Made by a program: the position numbers and the translations under genes
Notes under the pieces: generated by a model
Seen by the model: the letters and a program-made list of their open reading frames with translations, nothing else
The model's database searches: none
What the model was told of the DNA's origin: nothing
Assembly (NCBI GenBank): GCA_005883615.1
Contig: VBEC01000021.1
Span: 23,623 to 87,622 of the forward strand
Length of the DNA: 64,000 bases
Direction of reading: 5' to 3'
DNA from: Chloroflexota bacterium
Lineage (GTDB): Bacteria; Chloroflexota; Limnocylindria; Limnocylindrales; CSP1-4
Part shown: positions 17,024 through 25,178 of the stretch, piece by piece
Layout: every line of letters starts with the position of its first letter
How positions within the stretch are numbered: the stretch's first letter is position 1

Positions 17024-18286
17024 CTAGACGCCCCGAGGTTTGGTTGACCGCCGAACGGCACCAATGCTCCTGGGCACGGGGGCTCGGCTCCGCCGCAGGA
17101 ACGTAGGGACGTCGAGCTCCGCCGCATCCGCGTTGGAGGGAACCGGCTTCGGTGTCTCCAACTCGGTCCCGCCGACATCGAGCGGCGGAGCCGAGGAGGC
17201 TGCGACGGCTTCGGCTGCCGTCTTCATCTCGGCGTGGGCGGGCTTGTTGGCCGGCATTTCGCCCAGGCCCACCGCGATCAGCGTCACCGAAACCTCATCG
17301 CCGAGGCGGTCGTCGAAGCTTGCGCCGAAGATCACGTTCGCCTCAGGGTCGGCTGCGCTTCGAATGGCTTCGGCCGCTTCGGTCACCTCGGCCAGCCGAA
17401 CATCGGATGATCCGACCAGGTTGAACAGGATCCCGCGGGCACCTCCGAAGCTGGCCTCGAGCAACGGAGACGACATGGCTTGCTGGGCAGCCAGCAGCGC
17501 CCGTTGCTCGCCGCCGGCGCGACCGAACCCAATCAGCGCCGGGCCCGCGTCCTGCATGATGGCGCGCACGTCGGCGAAGTCGAGGTTGATCAGGCCGGGC
17601 GTCGCCACGACATCGATGATCCCCTGGACTCCCTGGCGCAGGACGTCGTCCACGGTTCGAAATGCATCCAGGAATCGAGCATCACGCTGGACGACCTCGC
17701 TGACACGATCGTTGGGTATCGTGATCAGTGCATCGACCTTCGCCGCCAGCTCGCGCGCGGCGTCCTCGGCCACACGCCTGCGACGTGCGCCCTCGAAGGC
17801 AAAGGGCTTCGTCACCACACCGATCGTCAACGCGCCATGCTTCTTCGCGATTTCGGCGACGATCGGCGCTGCGCCCGAGCCGGTGCCACCACCCAGGCCG
17901 GCCGTCACGAAGACCATGTCGGAGCCTTCGAGCACCCAGCCGATCGTTTCGGCATCTTCCTCGGCTGCCTGTCGTCCCACTTCCGGATCGCCGCCGGCGC
18001 CGAGACCGTGCGTGATCTTGTCGCCGATTCGCAGTCGACGCGGGGCTGCCGATCGGCGGAGCGCCTGGGCGTCAGTGTTGCATGCGATGAAGTCGACGCC
18101 GGCCGTCTTGGATCGGATCATCTCGTCGATCGCGTTACTGCCACCCCCGCCAACTCCGACGACACGGATGGATCGCGCCTCTGGCTTGTGCGACGAGAAT
18201 CCGACGCCTACCGCTCCCGCGACAAGCAGGACCAGGACGACGATAGCGGCGATGACGAGAGGAGCGTTCTGGGCTAGCGCGTCCAC
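17024..18286 (-). CDS. ftsZ: Cell-division GTPase FtsZ with N-terminal transmembrane helix
   Basis: FtsZ polymerises into the division ring. This 420-residue protein has the full GTPase: VVGVGGGGSNAID, CNTDAQAL, the tubulin signature GLGGGTGSGAAP (about 131-141), and the T7 loop NLDFADVRAIM. Near the C-terminus LDVPTFLRR is the canonical tail that binds FtsA, followed by a basic end (RRSTKPRGV). What is odd is the N-terminus: residues about 9-30 are a strongly hydrophobic helix (PLVIAAIVVLVLLVAGAVGV), followed by basic residues (HKPEAR), then the GTPase. FtsZ is normally cytosolic, so this form should be self-anchored with the GTPase inside. GTG start; TAGACT lies 6 bases before it, so the mRNA is probably leaderless. 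Confidence 0.95.
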   Translation of the reverse strand: MDALAQNAPLVIAAIVVLVLLVAGAVGVGFSSHKPEARSIRVVGVGGGGSNAIDEMIRSKTAGVDFIACNTDAQALRRSAAPRRLRIGDKITHGLGAGGDPEVGRQAAEEDAETIGWVLEGSDMVFVTAGLGGGTGSGAAPIVAEIAKKHGALTIGVVTKPFAFEGARRRRVAEDAARELAAKVDALITIPNDRVSEVVQRDARFLDAFRTVDDVLRQGVQGIIDVVATPGLINLDFADVRAIMQDAGPALIGFGRAGGEQRALLAAQQAMSSPLLEASFGGARGILFNLVGSSDVRLAEVTEAAEAIRSAADPEANVIFGASFDDRLGDEVSVTLIAVGLGEMPANKPAHAEMKTAAEAVAASSAPPLDVGGTELETPKPVPSNADAAELDVPTFLRRSRAPVPRSIGAVRRSTKPRGV

Positions 18287-18292
18287 GGTCTG

Positions 18293-18298
18293 AGTCTA
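18293..18298 (-). promoter_or_regulatory. -10 hexamer (TAGACT), leaderless type, ftsZ
   Basis: TAGACT with 6 bases (CAGACC) to the GTG of ftsZ. TTGGAG lies about 19 bases upstream as a weak -35. No Shine-Dalgarno sequence. Confidence 0.6.
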
Positions 18299-18504
18299 AC
18301 AACGTGGTCGGGGTGCGCTCCAAGGCATTCGTCACGCCCCAGCACGGGTAGTTCGTGGGTGTTCCGTCCCACCGCCGGGTGGCGCCAGGCGTCCGGGGGC
18401 GTCGAGATGGCTGGTGCCGCCCGGCACCAGAACTCCGCGCCGCTCATTGACGCGGCTCGCCCGAAGTCTGACTCTCGCCGTCTCGGGACCAGATTGGAGG
18501 CCTG

Positions 18505-18759
18505 GTGGAAACGGCAAGGTTCCAGGTGAACACTTTCCCGTCGGATGACGAGGAATTGGCTCGGTATGTCGCGGAGCTCGTCTCGGCGGTTTCGGAGGTG
18601 TCGGACAGCGTCGTCGCATGGCTCGAGTCGGCTTTGCGAGAGCGCTACCCGCAGGCGGCCGTGGCGGAGAGGTCAGAGCTGGCCGACATGTTTCCGACCG
18701 AGCCGTTGACCGTGTACGTCTATCGCGACGGTTCGCCGCTCCCGGCCTCCAGGGATTGA
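18505..18759 (+). CDS. Small acidic protein of unknown function
   Basis: An 84-residue, acidic, probably helical protein with no membrane segment and no Cys. It contains DDEELARYVAELVSAVSEV followed by SVVAWLESALRERYPQAAVA and ends with LTVYVYRDGSPLP. I do not recognise the family. The GTG start is supported by TTGGAGG 4 bases upstream. It is divergent from ftsZ across a 218-base gap and followed by a 385-base non-coding stretch. Confidence 0.55.
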   Translation: METARFQVNTFPSDDEELARYVAELVSAVSEVSDSVVAWLESALRERYPQAAVAERSELADMFPTEPLTVYVYRDGSPLPASRD

Positions 18760-19144
18760 GGTGAACCGCGGCACCCGTCGGACGCGCGACAGTCGGTGCC
18801 CCGGCGCACCGGTTCGTAGGACGAAGGTACTAACCCCCAGGTGGGACCATCGTTGTCAGTGGTACGGCTCGCGGCCGACCCAATCCGTCCCCCCGGCGGT
18901 GTGATAGGTCGCGAGCCGTGCTGTGCGAGCTGCATCCCCGCGGTGGATGGCCGCTGATGGTCGAGTAGCGGCTCCGAGAGCACCGTCGAAGAGCCACAGG
19001 TGCTCACCATCCCCCCGGATGAGTTCGATCGGACAGCAAACGCGCTGGCCCTGATCGGCCGTCGACTCGCCAAGGACTCAAACAGCAACGGTCGCCCGCG
19101 GGGTCGGGCTCGATCGTAGGCCCGCCCGCGTACCTGGGTCGCCG
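18760..19144. other. Gene-free stretch with hairpin potential
   Basis: No convincing gene in 385 bases. A 10-base inverted repeat (ACGGCTCGCG at 18863-18872 with CGCGAGCCGT at 18910-18919) would close a loop of 37 bases. CATCC-CCCC-GGATG at 19008-19021 is a perfect small hairpin with a four-C loop, and GCCGC/GCGGC arms occur near 18950-18971. A short plus-strand frame ending at 19119 (VLTIPPDEFDRTANALALIG) could be a gene fragment, but lacks a supported start. This may be a structured non-coding RNA or simply GC-rich spacer. Confidence 0.3.
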
Positions 19145-19339
19145 CTACCTCAGGCCGAGGGGAATGACCTGCCCGTCGCCGACGAAGTAGGCGTACAGAA
19201 CGACGGCCGCCATGACACCGAGGAGGGCCAATGCGAGCGCGAGAAGCGCGTTGGTGCGGGCCCTTCCCGCGACCCAGCCGATCGCGAAGGTGCCGGCGAC
19301 GATAAGAAACACTCCTGCGTCAATCATGCCGGGCCGCAT
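19145..19339 (-). CDS. Small two-helix membrane protein
   Basis: A protein of up to 64 residues with two membrane helices (about 6-24, GVFLIVAGTFAIGWVAG, and 31-53, LLALALALLGVMAAVVLYAYF) joined by a basic turn (RARTN). Two in-frame ATGs are possible, at 19339 and 19327; neither has a strong ribosome site. It follows tRNA-Pro on the same strand. Family and function are unknown. Confidence 0.6.
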   Translation of the reverse strand: MRPGMIDAGVFLIVAGTFAIGWVAGRARTNALLALALALLGVMAAVVLYAYFVGDGQVIPLGLR

Positions 19340-19430
19340 TCTCTACCACCCATCCCGTGGCGACTTTACAGCCGGACCGGAGGGATGAAATGCCCCCGGA
19401 CCGCGCCGAGCGCCTTTCTCCTGGGAAAGT

Positions 19431-19507
19431 TGGTCGGGGCGGCCGGATTTGAACCGACGACCACCAGTCCCCCAGACTGGTGCGCTACCAGACTGCGCCA
19501 CGCCCCG
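19431..19507 (-). tRNA. tRNA-Pro (anticodon GGG), CCA encoded
   Basis: Read on the minus strand, the acceptor arm CGGGGCG pairs with CGCCCCG, followed by A and an encoded CCA. The D arm is GCGCAGTCTGGTAGCGC, the anticodon stem-loop CCAGT-CTGGGGG-ACTGG places GGG at positions 34-36 (proline, CCC/CCU codons), and the T arm has GTCGGTTCAAATCCGGC. Length is 77. TAGACT lies about 10 bases upstream. Confidence 0.97.
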
Positions 19508-19517
19508 ACACGCGGCC

Positions 19518-19523
19518 AGTCTA
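19518..19523 (-). promoter_or_regulatory. -10 hexamer (TAGACT) of tRNA-Pro
   Basis: TAGACT ends 10 bases before the mature 5' end of tRNA-Pro, leaving room for a short precursor leader. The same hexamer precedes ftsZ, hisS, dxs and two other genes here. Confidence 0.5.
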
Positions 19524-19541
19524 GCACCGGACGAATCGCGT

Positions 19542-21140
19542 TCAGCGCCCCCGCGCCTTGATCGGGGCCTTGCGTTTTTCGGGTTTCACGGCCCGTGATC
19601 GACCGGCTGTCGGGGATCGGCGCCGTCGCGGCAGCTTGATCGCGCTGCGGTCGCGGAACACCAGGCGAATGGGCGTCCCGTCGAAGCCGAACGTCTCCCG
19701 GAGGCGGTTCTCCAGGTAGCGGCGGTAGCTGAAATGAACGGCCGAGGCGTTGTTCGCGAAGAACACGAATGTGGGCGGCGCGACGCTGACCTGTGTCGCA
19801 TAGAAGAGCTTGGGCCGGCGCCCCTTGACCGCGGGTGGGGCGACACGTTCGGAGGCCGCGGAGACGATGCGATTCAACTCGGCGGTCGGGACGCGCTTTC
19901 GGCGCTCGCCCCAGATGTCGACGGCGGTCTCCAGCACGCGATCGACTCGCTGGCCGGTCTTGGCGCTGATCGATACGACAGGCGCGAAATCGAGGAACGG
20001 CACCTCGGACCGGATCGCCGCGACGTATTCATCGAACGTCCGGTCCGTCTTCTCCTCCACCAGGTCCCACTTGTTGACCGCCAGCACGAGGCCCTTGCCT
20101 TCCTCGACGACAAAGCCCGCCACGTGTGCATCCTGCGCAGTCAGCCCATCCACCGCGTCGATCACGAGCACGGCGACGTCCGCTCGCGAGATCGCCTTCA
20201 ACGCCCGCAGCGTCGAATAGCGCTCGGCAGCCGGTCCGGAAGCTACCTTGCCACGCCGGCGGATGCCGGCCGTGTCGATCAGCACGACCTCGCTGCGCCC
20301 CCACGCCAGCCGAGTGTCGATCGCGTCGCGCGTCGTACCCGGCACCGAGGAGACGATCGTGCGCTGCTGGCCGAGCAACGCGTTGAGCAGGCTCGACTTT
20401 CCGACATTTGGTCGTCCCACGAAGGCGATTGCCGCCGGCTCCTCGTCGGCCGCGGCGGCTAGCTCGGCGTCCCAGCGGCGTGCGGCGACCTCATCCGCGC
20501 CGTCCGCGATGCTCTCGTCGATTCCGTCGTCGGCGTCCTCGCCGGCGATGATCGGCTCGAGGTGCCCGGCTGCAACCTCTCGGGCCCAGGCGTCGGCCTC
20601 CTCCGCGCGCGCTTTGGCCGCCCGCTCCTCATCGGTCTCGGGCGGGAGCGCCTCGACGATTGCGTCGAGCAGCTCGGCCGTGCCCCGGCCGTGCGTGGCC
20701 GAGATTGCATGCGTCTGCTCCCAGCCTAGCTCCCAGAACTCGGCCGCGTCGAGCTCGCGGCTTGGATTGTCGGCCTTGTTGACGGCCATCACGACCCGGG
20801 CGCTCGCCTGGCGCAGGAGCTCGGCCGCCTCCTGGTCGGCCGGCGTCAGCCCCGCGATCGCGTCCGCGACGAACACGATGACGTCCGCCTCGGCGATCGC
20901 GAGCCGCGCCTGCTCCTGGACCGCGGCCTCGATCGAGTCACCCGGTGCCGTCTCCAGGCCGCCGGTGTCGACGATGACGAAGCGCCGGCCGTTCCACTCA
21001 GCCTCGCCATACAGGCGGTCTCGGGTCGTCCGGGCGCGGTCCTCCACGATGGCCTTGCGCGACCCGAGGACGCGATTGAACAGGGTGCTCTTGCCGACAT
21101 TCGGACGCCCGACGACGGCAACCACGGGGAGCGCGATCAC
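19542..21140 (-). CDS. der: Ribosome-assembly GTPase Der (EngA)
   Basis: Der has two tandem G domains and a KH-like end and acts in 50S subunit maturation. Domain 1 shows GRPNVGKSTLFN, DTGGLE and NKAD; domain 2 shows GRPNVGKSSLLN, DTAGIRRRGK and NKWD; the KH-like region ends FGFDGTPIRLVFR. At 532 residues it is longer than usual because of an acidic, Ala-rich linker of about 60 residues between the G domains (around EPIIAGEDADDGIDESIADG). GTG 21140 is chosen because the family begins there; the frame continues upstream inside ispH. It follows ispH by 7 bases. Confidence 0.96.
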   Translation of the reverse strand: MIALPVVAVVGRPNVGKSTLFNRVLGSRKAIVEDRARTTRDRLYGEAEWNGRRFVIVDTGGLETAPGDSIEAAVQEQARLAIAEADVIVFVADAIAGLTPADQEAAELLRQASARVVMAVNKADNPSRELDAAEFWELGWEQTHAISATHGRGTAELLDAIVEALPPETDEERAAKARAEEADAWAREVAAGHLEPIIAGEDADDGIDESIADGADEVAARRWDAELAAAADEEPAAIAFVGRPNVGKSSLLNALLGQQRTIVSSVPGTTRDAIDTRLAWGRSEVVLIDTAGIRRRGKVASGPAAERYSTLRALKAISRADVAVLVIDAVDGLTAQDAHVAGFVVEEGKGLVLAVNKWDLVEEKTDRTFDEYVAAIRSEVPFLDFAPVVSISAKTGQRVDRVLETAVDIWGERRKRVPTAELNRIVSAASERVAPPAVKGRRPKLFYATQVSVAPPTFVFFANNASAVHFSYRRYLENRLRETFGFDGTPIRLVFRDRSAIKLPRRRRSPTAGRSRAVKPEKRKAPIKARGR

Positions 21141-21147
21141 GGGACTA

Positions 21148-22131
21148 TCAGGCGGCGCCTGACGTTGGTCGCGAGGTCTCCGGTTTGGCGCTTGGCAGGG
21201 AGGTCGTTCGGCCGGCGGGCGTGGCGGCCTCCGACAGGGCGGCGGTCGCGAGCTCGTCGGCTCGTGCCCGAGCATCGGGCGTGCCGGCCAGTTCGAGGAT
21301 TCGCCGCGTGACGGCGTGGAGATCCTCGATCGGAGTCGACGTGCCGCCGGTGATGCCGACCACTCGAACGCCCTTGAACGAGCCGGCGTCGGTCAGGTCA
21401 CGGTAGCCTTCGATCTGGATCGCCGGTGTACCGGCGATCCCGCACAGCCGCGTCAGCTCCTTGGTGTTGGCGCTGGATCGGCCGCCGACGACCACCATCA
21501 GGTCGACCTCGCGGGCGGTCTCGAGCGTGTCCTCCTGCCGCCGGATCGTCACCGGGCAGACGGTGTTGACGATCTTGAGCTCGTGGCTGCGGCTGACCAT
21601 GAAGGCGGCCAGCTTCTCGAACTTCCATGGCGGCTGCGTGCTCTGCGAGATGAGTGCCATCTTCTTGCGTCGGGGGATGGCCTCCCAGTCCTCCTCCTCG
21701 TCGACCACGATTGCGTCGGGTGCAAACCCGAGGAGACCGACCACCTCCGGGTGGCGGGGGGTTCCGAGCAGGACGATCGTGTAACCCTCGTCGACGAGCT
21801 TGACGATCTCCTTCTGCTCCTGGATCACCCAGGTGCATGTACCGTCGATGACTTCGAGGCCGCGTGCGTTTGCACGTTCCATGACATCGGGTCGCACCCC
21901 GTGGGCTCGGATGACGACTGCAGCGCCGTGGTCGACGTCGTCGAGCGTGTCCACGGTCTGGATGCCGAGCAGCTCGAGCTCGGAGATCACACCCTCGTTG
22001 TGGACGACCTGCCCCAGCGTGTGCGTGGTCTTGCCGGCGGCCGACGCCTCCTTGGCCTTGTCGATTGCCTCGCGCACGCCATAACAGAATCCGGTCCGCT
22101 TTGCGATGCGGACCTCTTCGACGGCTCCCAT
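21148..22131 (-). CDS. ispH: 4-hydroxy-3-methylbut-2-enyl diphosphate reductase
   Basis: IspH makes IPP and DMAPP in the last step of the MEP isoprenoid pathway; dxs of the same pathway is at 32-34 kb. The 327-residue protein has the three Fe-S cysteines (GFCYGV, DGTCTWV and NTVCPVT), the substrate His residues in VVHNEGVI and RHPEVVGLLG, and GGRSSANTKEL. The ATG at 22131 begins MGAVEEVRIAKRTGF. GATAAT lies 9 bases before it, though the gene also follows plsC by only 10 bases. Der follows. Confidence 0.96.
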   Translation of the reverse strand: MGAVEEVRIAKRTGFCYGVREAIDKAKEASAAGKTTHTLGQVVHNEGVISELELLGIQTVDTLDDVDHGAAVVIRAHGVRPDVMERANARGLEVIDGTCTWVIQEQKEIVKLVDEGYTIVLLGTPRHPEVVGLLGFAPDAIVVDEEEDWEAIPRRKKMALISQSTQPPWKFEKLAAFMVSRSHELKIVNTVCPVTIRRQEDTLETAREVDLMVVVGGRSSANTKELTRLCGIAGTPAIQIEGYRDLTDAGSFKGVRVVGITGGTSTPIEDLHAVTRRILELAGTPDARARADELATAALSEAATPAGRTTSLPSAKPETSRPTSGAA

Positions 22132-22141
22132 GTCAACGCGA

Positions 22142-22876
22142 TTATCCCATGGGCCGGCCGTAGGCCCCCCTGTGGCGAGACGGGAGGAGCTCGGCGATGC
22201 GGCCCATGACCAATCTCGTCGCGGCGGTCTTGGCCGCCCGGCGATCCGGGTTCTGGGTGATGTCGGGCGGCAACGTGAAGGCATCTCCGACACGCATCGC
22301 GATTCGGCCTCCGGGATGAGGGCGGCTTCCGCGTGGCCAGAAGCGGTCCGTGCCTGAGATCCCGACCGGCAGAATCGGGGCGCCCGTCTTCAGCGCTAGG
22401 ATGGCGAGGCCGTCCTTCGCTTCCTGGAGCCCGCCGGTCGGGCTACGGGTGCCCTCCGGGAATACCATCAGAACGTGTCCCTCGTCGAGGATTCGGCGCG
22501 CCAGGCGAAAGGCTTCGATGTCGGCCGTGCCGCGATCCACGGGGTGGATGCTGTTGCCCAGCACGAACCGACCGAGGATTGGCCACTCGACCATCTCCCT
22601 CTTGCCGAGCCAATGGATCCGCCGGCCCATGGCCTGCGTCAGCCATCCACCGACCAGCACGCCATCGGCGTTGGACAGATGGTTGGCGGCCAGGATCAAC
22701 GGGCCAGTCTTTGGAATCTGCTCGATCGCGCCGTCCACCGTCACCCTCGTCAGGCTGCGCAGGGCCACTCGGGCAACGAGCATCGTCAAGCCGATCAGCG
22801 GGCTGATGCCGTCCTGGAGAGGTTCGCCGTCGGGGTGCGACTCGCGGGTCACGGCCGAATCGCGCGCGGCGTTCAT
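22142..22876 (-). CDS. plsC: 1-acyl-sn-glycerol-3-phosphate acyltransferase
   Basis: PlsC-type enzyme (244 residues) that adds the second acyl chain in phosphatidic acid synthesis at the membrane. The HX4D catalytic motif is NHLSNAD, followed by MVFPEGTRS, the glycerol-phosphate-binding block, and ILPVGISGTDR. An N-terminal hydrophobic stretch (LIGLTMLVARVAL) may anchor it. The ATG overlaps the cmk stop (ATGA), a cmk-plsC order also known in other bacteria. Confidence 0.93.
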   Translation of the reverse strand: MNAARDSAVTRESHPDGEPLQDGISPLIGLTMLVARVALRSLTRVTVDGAIEQIPKTGPLILAANHLSNADGVLVGGWLTQAMGRRIHWLGKREMVEWPILGRFVLGNSIHPVDRGTADIEAFRLARRILDEGHVLMVFPEGTRSPTGGLQEAKDGLAILALKTGAPILPVGISGTDRFWPRGSRPHPGGRIAMRVGDAFTLPPDITQNPDRRAAKTAATRLVMGRIAELLPSRHRGAYGRPMG

Positions 22877-23583
22877 GCCGGCGCCTTCGTCTGGGACGAT
22901 CGCGCTTCTTCGGCTGCCGCGATCTCTTTGACGACCATGCCGACGGTCTGTTCGAAGCGGTTGCTGTCGGTCTGCAGGATGTGGGCGTCGGTCGCGGGTC
23001 GCAGCGGCGCGACGGCCCGCGTTCTGTCCAGCTCGTCCCGTCTTCGCAACTGGCTGAGGATTTCGCCGGCCTCCCGGCTGTCCGGGGCGATGCCGCGCTC
23101 TTCGATCCTGCGCCGGGCACGCTCCTCGACAGAGGCCTCGAGGAAGATCTTGAGGTCGGCGTCGGGGAGGACGACGGTTCCGATATCTCGCCCGGCCATG
23201 ATGATTCCGCGATCCCTGGCCAGAGCCCGCTGGCGCGGCAGCAGCGCCGCTCGAACCTCGCCGACCGCCGCGATCTCGGACACCCCCTGGTCGACTGCGG
23301 CCGTGTGCACCTCCTCGGTCACGTCCTTCCCGTCGACGACGACCCGGTCCAACCTTCCCTGGTGATCCGGGGCGAGGTGCACCTCCTCGGCGAGCGCGAC
23401 CAGCGCAGGCACGTCGCCGGGCGACATGCGCCGCTGGAGCGAGAGCCAGGTCACGGAGCGGTACAGCAAGCCGGTGTCGCAGAACCGATAGCCGAGCTGC
23501 AGCGCCGCGGCGGCGCCCACGCTGCTCTTTCCGCTTGACGCGGGCCCGTCCAGGGCCACGACAAGCTTCCGATCCCTGCCCAC
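22873..23583 (-). CDS. cmk: Cytidylate kinase
   Basis: Phosphorylates CMP and dCMP. The 236-residue protein has the P-loop DGPASSGKSSVG, the CMP-binding region FCDTGLLYRSVTWL, GRDIGTVVLPDADLKIFLEA, and the lid Arg-rich SVEERARRRIEE. The GTG at 23583 begins VGRDRKLVVALDG and is preceded by TATGCT at 6 bases, with no ribosome site. The frame continues upstream without similarity. It is followed by plsC with a 4-base overlap. Confidence 0.95.
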   Translation of the reverse strand: MGRDRKLVVALDGPASSGKSSVGAAAALQLGYRFCDTGLLYRSVTWLSLQRRMSPGDVPALVALAEEVHLAPDHQGRLDRVVVDGKDVTEEVHTAAVDQGVSEIAAVGEVRAALLPRQRALARDRGIIMAGRDIGTVVLPDADLKIFLEASVEERARRRIEERGIAPDSREAGEILSQLRRRDELDRTRAVAPLRPATDAHILQTDSNRFEQTVGMVVKEIAAAEEARSSQTKAPA

Positions 23584-23589
23584 CCGGCC

Positions 23590-23595
23590 AGCATA
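23590..23595 (-). promoter_or_regulatory. -10 hexamer (TATGCT), leaderless type, cmk
   Basis: TATGCT with 6 bases (GGCCGG) before the GTG of cmk and no Shine-Dalgarno sequence. Confidence 0.5.
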
Positions 23596-23639
23596 ACCGC
23601 CGCGCTCTCGGCGGCGACGAGCGCGTGAAGAACGGGCGG

Positions 23640-24419
23640 TTAGTCGGGCGACGGAGCTCCGGGCAGGGATCGGACCTCGGCTGGGGTCAGTCGCCTCACC
23701 TGTCCACTGGGCAGTTCGTCGAGACGGATCGGCCCGACCCGCACCCTGACGAGCCGCTCCACGGGCATCTCGACCGCGCCGAACATTCGCCGGAGCTGCC
23801 GCTTCCATCCCTGTCGGAGCGTGGCGCGGTACCACGTAAGTGGCGGCGGGGCCGGCTGGAGCAGAGCGACCAGACGGCGCGTCTCGATCGGCGTCGCCGC
23901 CCGCAGGTGGTAGAGCATTGCCTGGCCCTCGGGAAGCTCAATCCCTGTCTCGACCGCGCGGCGCTGCTCGCCCGTCAGGTCGGCGTGGAGGCCGAGCGCG
24001 TACTCGCGCTCGATCCCGAAGCGCGGATGAAGGATCCGCTCCGCCCACGAGCCGTCGTCGGTCAGGACAAGCAAGCCTTCGGAATCCTGGTCCAGCCGCC
24101 CGACGGGGAAGAGCCGGCCGCCCGCCGGCCGCATGGACGGAGGGACGAGATCGAGCACGGTCCGGGCGGCGTGCCGATCGCGGACGGTCGAGGTCACCCC
24201 CGCGGGCTTGTGGAGGACCAAATACGTGCGTGTGCCCGATGGGCGCAGGATCGCGCGGCCGTCGACTTCGATTTCCGCGGTTTCCGAATCGACCTGTTCA
24301 CCGATAACCGCCCTGCGACCATCGACCGTGACGCGCCCTGCGGCGATGAGCTCCTCGCTGCCACGCCGGGAGGCAATTCCGGCGGCGGCGAGGACCTTCT
24401 GGAGCCGCTCCGGGGGCAT
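23640..24419 (-). CDS. rluB: RluB/RsuA-family rRNA pseudouridine synthase
   Basis: Isomerises a uridine in ribosomal RNA. The 259-residue protein has an N-terminal S4 RNA-binding domain (RLQKVLAAAGIASRRGSEEL), then the catalytic domain with VLHKPAGVTSTV, GRLDQDSEGLLVLTDDG (Asp is the nucleophile) and WKRQLRRMFGAVEMPVERLV. RluB versus RsuA specificity (23S or 16S) is not certain; the scpA-scpB-rluB order favours RluB. It begins 3 bases after the scpB stop. Confidence 0.93.
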   Translation of the reverse strand: MPPERLQKVLAAAGIASRRGSEELIAAGRVTVDGRRAVIGEQVDSETAEIEVDGRAILRPSGTRTYLVLHKPAGVTSTVRDRHAARTVLDLVPPSMRPAGGRLFPVGRLDQDSEGLLVLTDDGSWAERILHPRFGIEREYALGLHADLTGEQRRAVETGIELPEGQAMLYHLRAATPIETRRLVALLQPAPPPLTWYRATLRQGWKRQLRRMFGAVEMPVERLVRVRVGPIRLDELPSGQVRRLTPAEVRSLPGAPSPD

Positions 24420-24422
24420 GGG

Positions 24423-25178
24423 TCAGGGGTGGGCTGTGGCGTCGGCCTCGAGCACCTGGGCGCCTCCGGCCTCGTCCGCGACTTGGGCCTCGTTCGCGAC
24501 ACGGGCCTCGTCCGCGACTTGGGCCTCGTCCGCGAGTTCGGCCGCCAGGCGCCCGGCGACCTCGGCATCCAGCGCCGGCAGGTCGTCGAGGCTCGTCAGG
24601 CCAAAGCGTTCGAGAAAATCGAAGCCGGTCCCGTACAGGATGGGACGCCCGGGGCCCTCCGCGCGTCCGAGCTCCAGCGCAAGCCTGCGGTGGACGAGCG
24701 CGCGGACCGTGTAGTCGGAGTCGACGCCCCGGATGCGCTCGATGACCGCCTTGGTGACCGGCTGGCGATACGCGATGATGGCGAGTGTTTCCAGCGAGGC
24801 CTGTGACAACCGAATCGCGTCGGAGCCTACGTAGCGAGCGATCAGCGAGCCGGCTTCGGGGGCAGTCACCAGCTCGACCTGGTCGCCGCTGGAAATCAGC
24901 CGAATTCCCCGGTTTCGAAGGCTGATTTCCAGATCGCCCAGTCGGGCATCCACGGTCGCCCGATCGACGCCTGCGGAGGCCGCGATCTCACGGCGGGAGA
25001 GCGGACGCTCGGCGACGAACAGGAGCGCCTCCAGCTGCGGCTCGGTCAGCTCGGCCGCCGGCGGTGGCGCGGTGAAGCCATCCTCCGGATAGAGGGCACC
25101 TTCCGGCCCGACGCCATTCGAGTCTCCTTCGCGACCGTCGCCGAACACCGGGACGCCGTTCACCGGCTCGTCATTCAC
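24423..25178 (-). CDS. scpB: Segregation and condensation protein B
   Basis: Winged-helix partner of ScpA and Smc in chromosome condensation. After about 45 variable residues comes LTEPQLEALLFVAERPLSRR, then LETLAIIAYRQPVTKAVIERIRGVDSDYT and ILYGTGFDFLERFGL, the family core. The GTG at 25178 gives a GTGA overlap with scpA; a longer start at 25223 is possible. The C-terminus (about the last 40 residues) is an acidic six-residue repeat (QVADEA type) encoded by four 18-base tandem units. Confidence 0.94.
   Translation of the reverse strand: MNDEPVNGVPVFGDGREGDSNGVGPEGALYPEDGFTAPPPAAELTEPQLEALLFVAERPLSRREIAASAGVDRATVDARLGDLEISLRNRGIRLISSGDQVELVTAPEAGSLIARYVGSDAIRLSQASLETLAIIAYRQPVTKAVIERIRGVDSDYTVRALVHRRLALELGRAEGPGRPILYGTGFDFLERFGLTSLDDLPALDAEVAGRLAAELADEAQVADEARVANEAQVADEAGGAQVLEADATAHP
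24469..24540 (-). repeat. Four 18-base tandem repeats inside scpB
   Basis: Units at 24469, 24487, 24505 and 24523 (plus strand GCCTCGTCCGCGACTTGG with few changes) encode ELADEA, QVADEA, RVANEA and QVADEA in the ScpB tail. Units 1 and 3 are identical. Copy number could vary between strains. Confidence 0.8.

Noticed and set aside
18860..19022. 6C RNA
   Set aside because: Two C-rich loops are present, but the hairpins are about 120 bases apart and the flanking pairing does not match what I know of that motif.
24469..24540. CRISPR-like repeats
   Set aside because: The 18-base units are contiguous, in frame inside scpB, and lack spacers.
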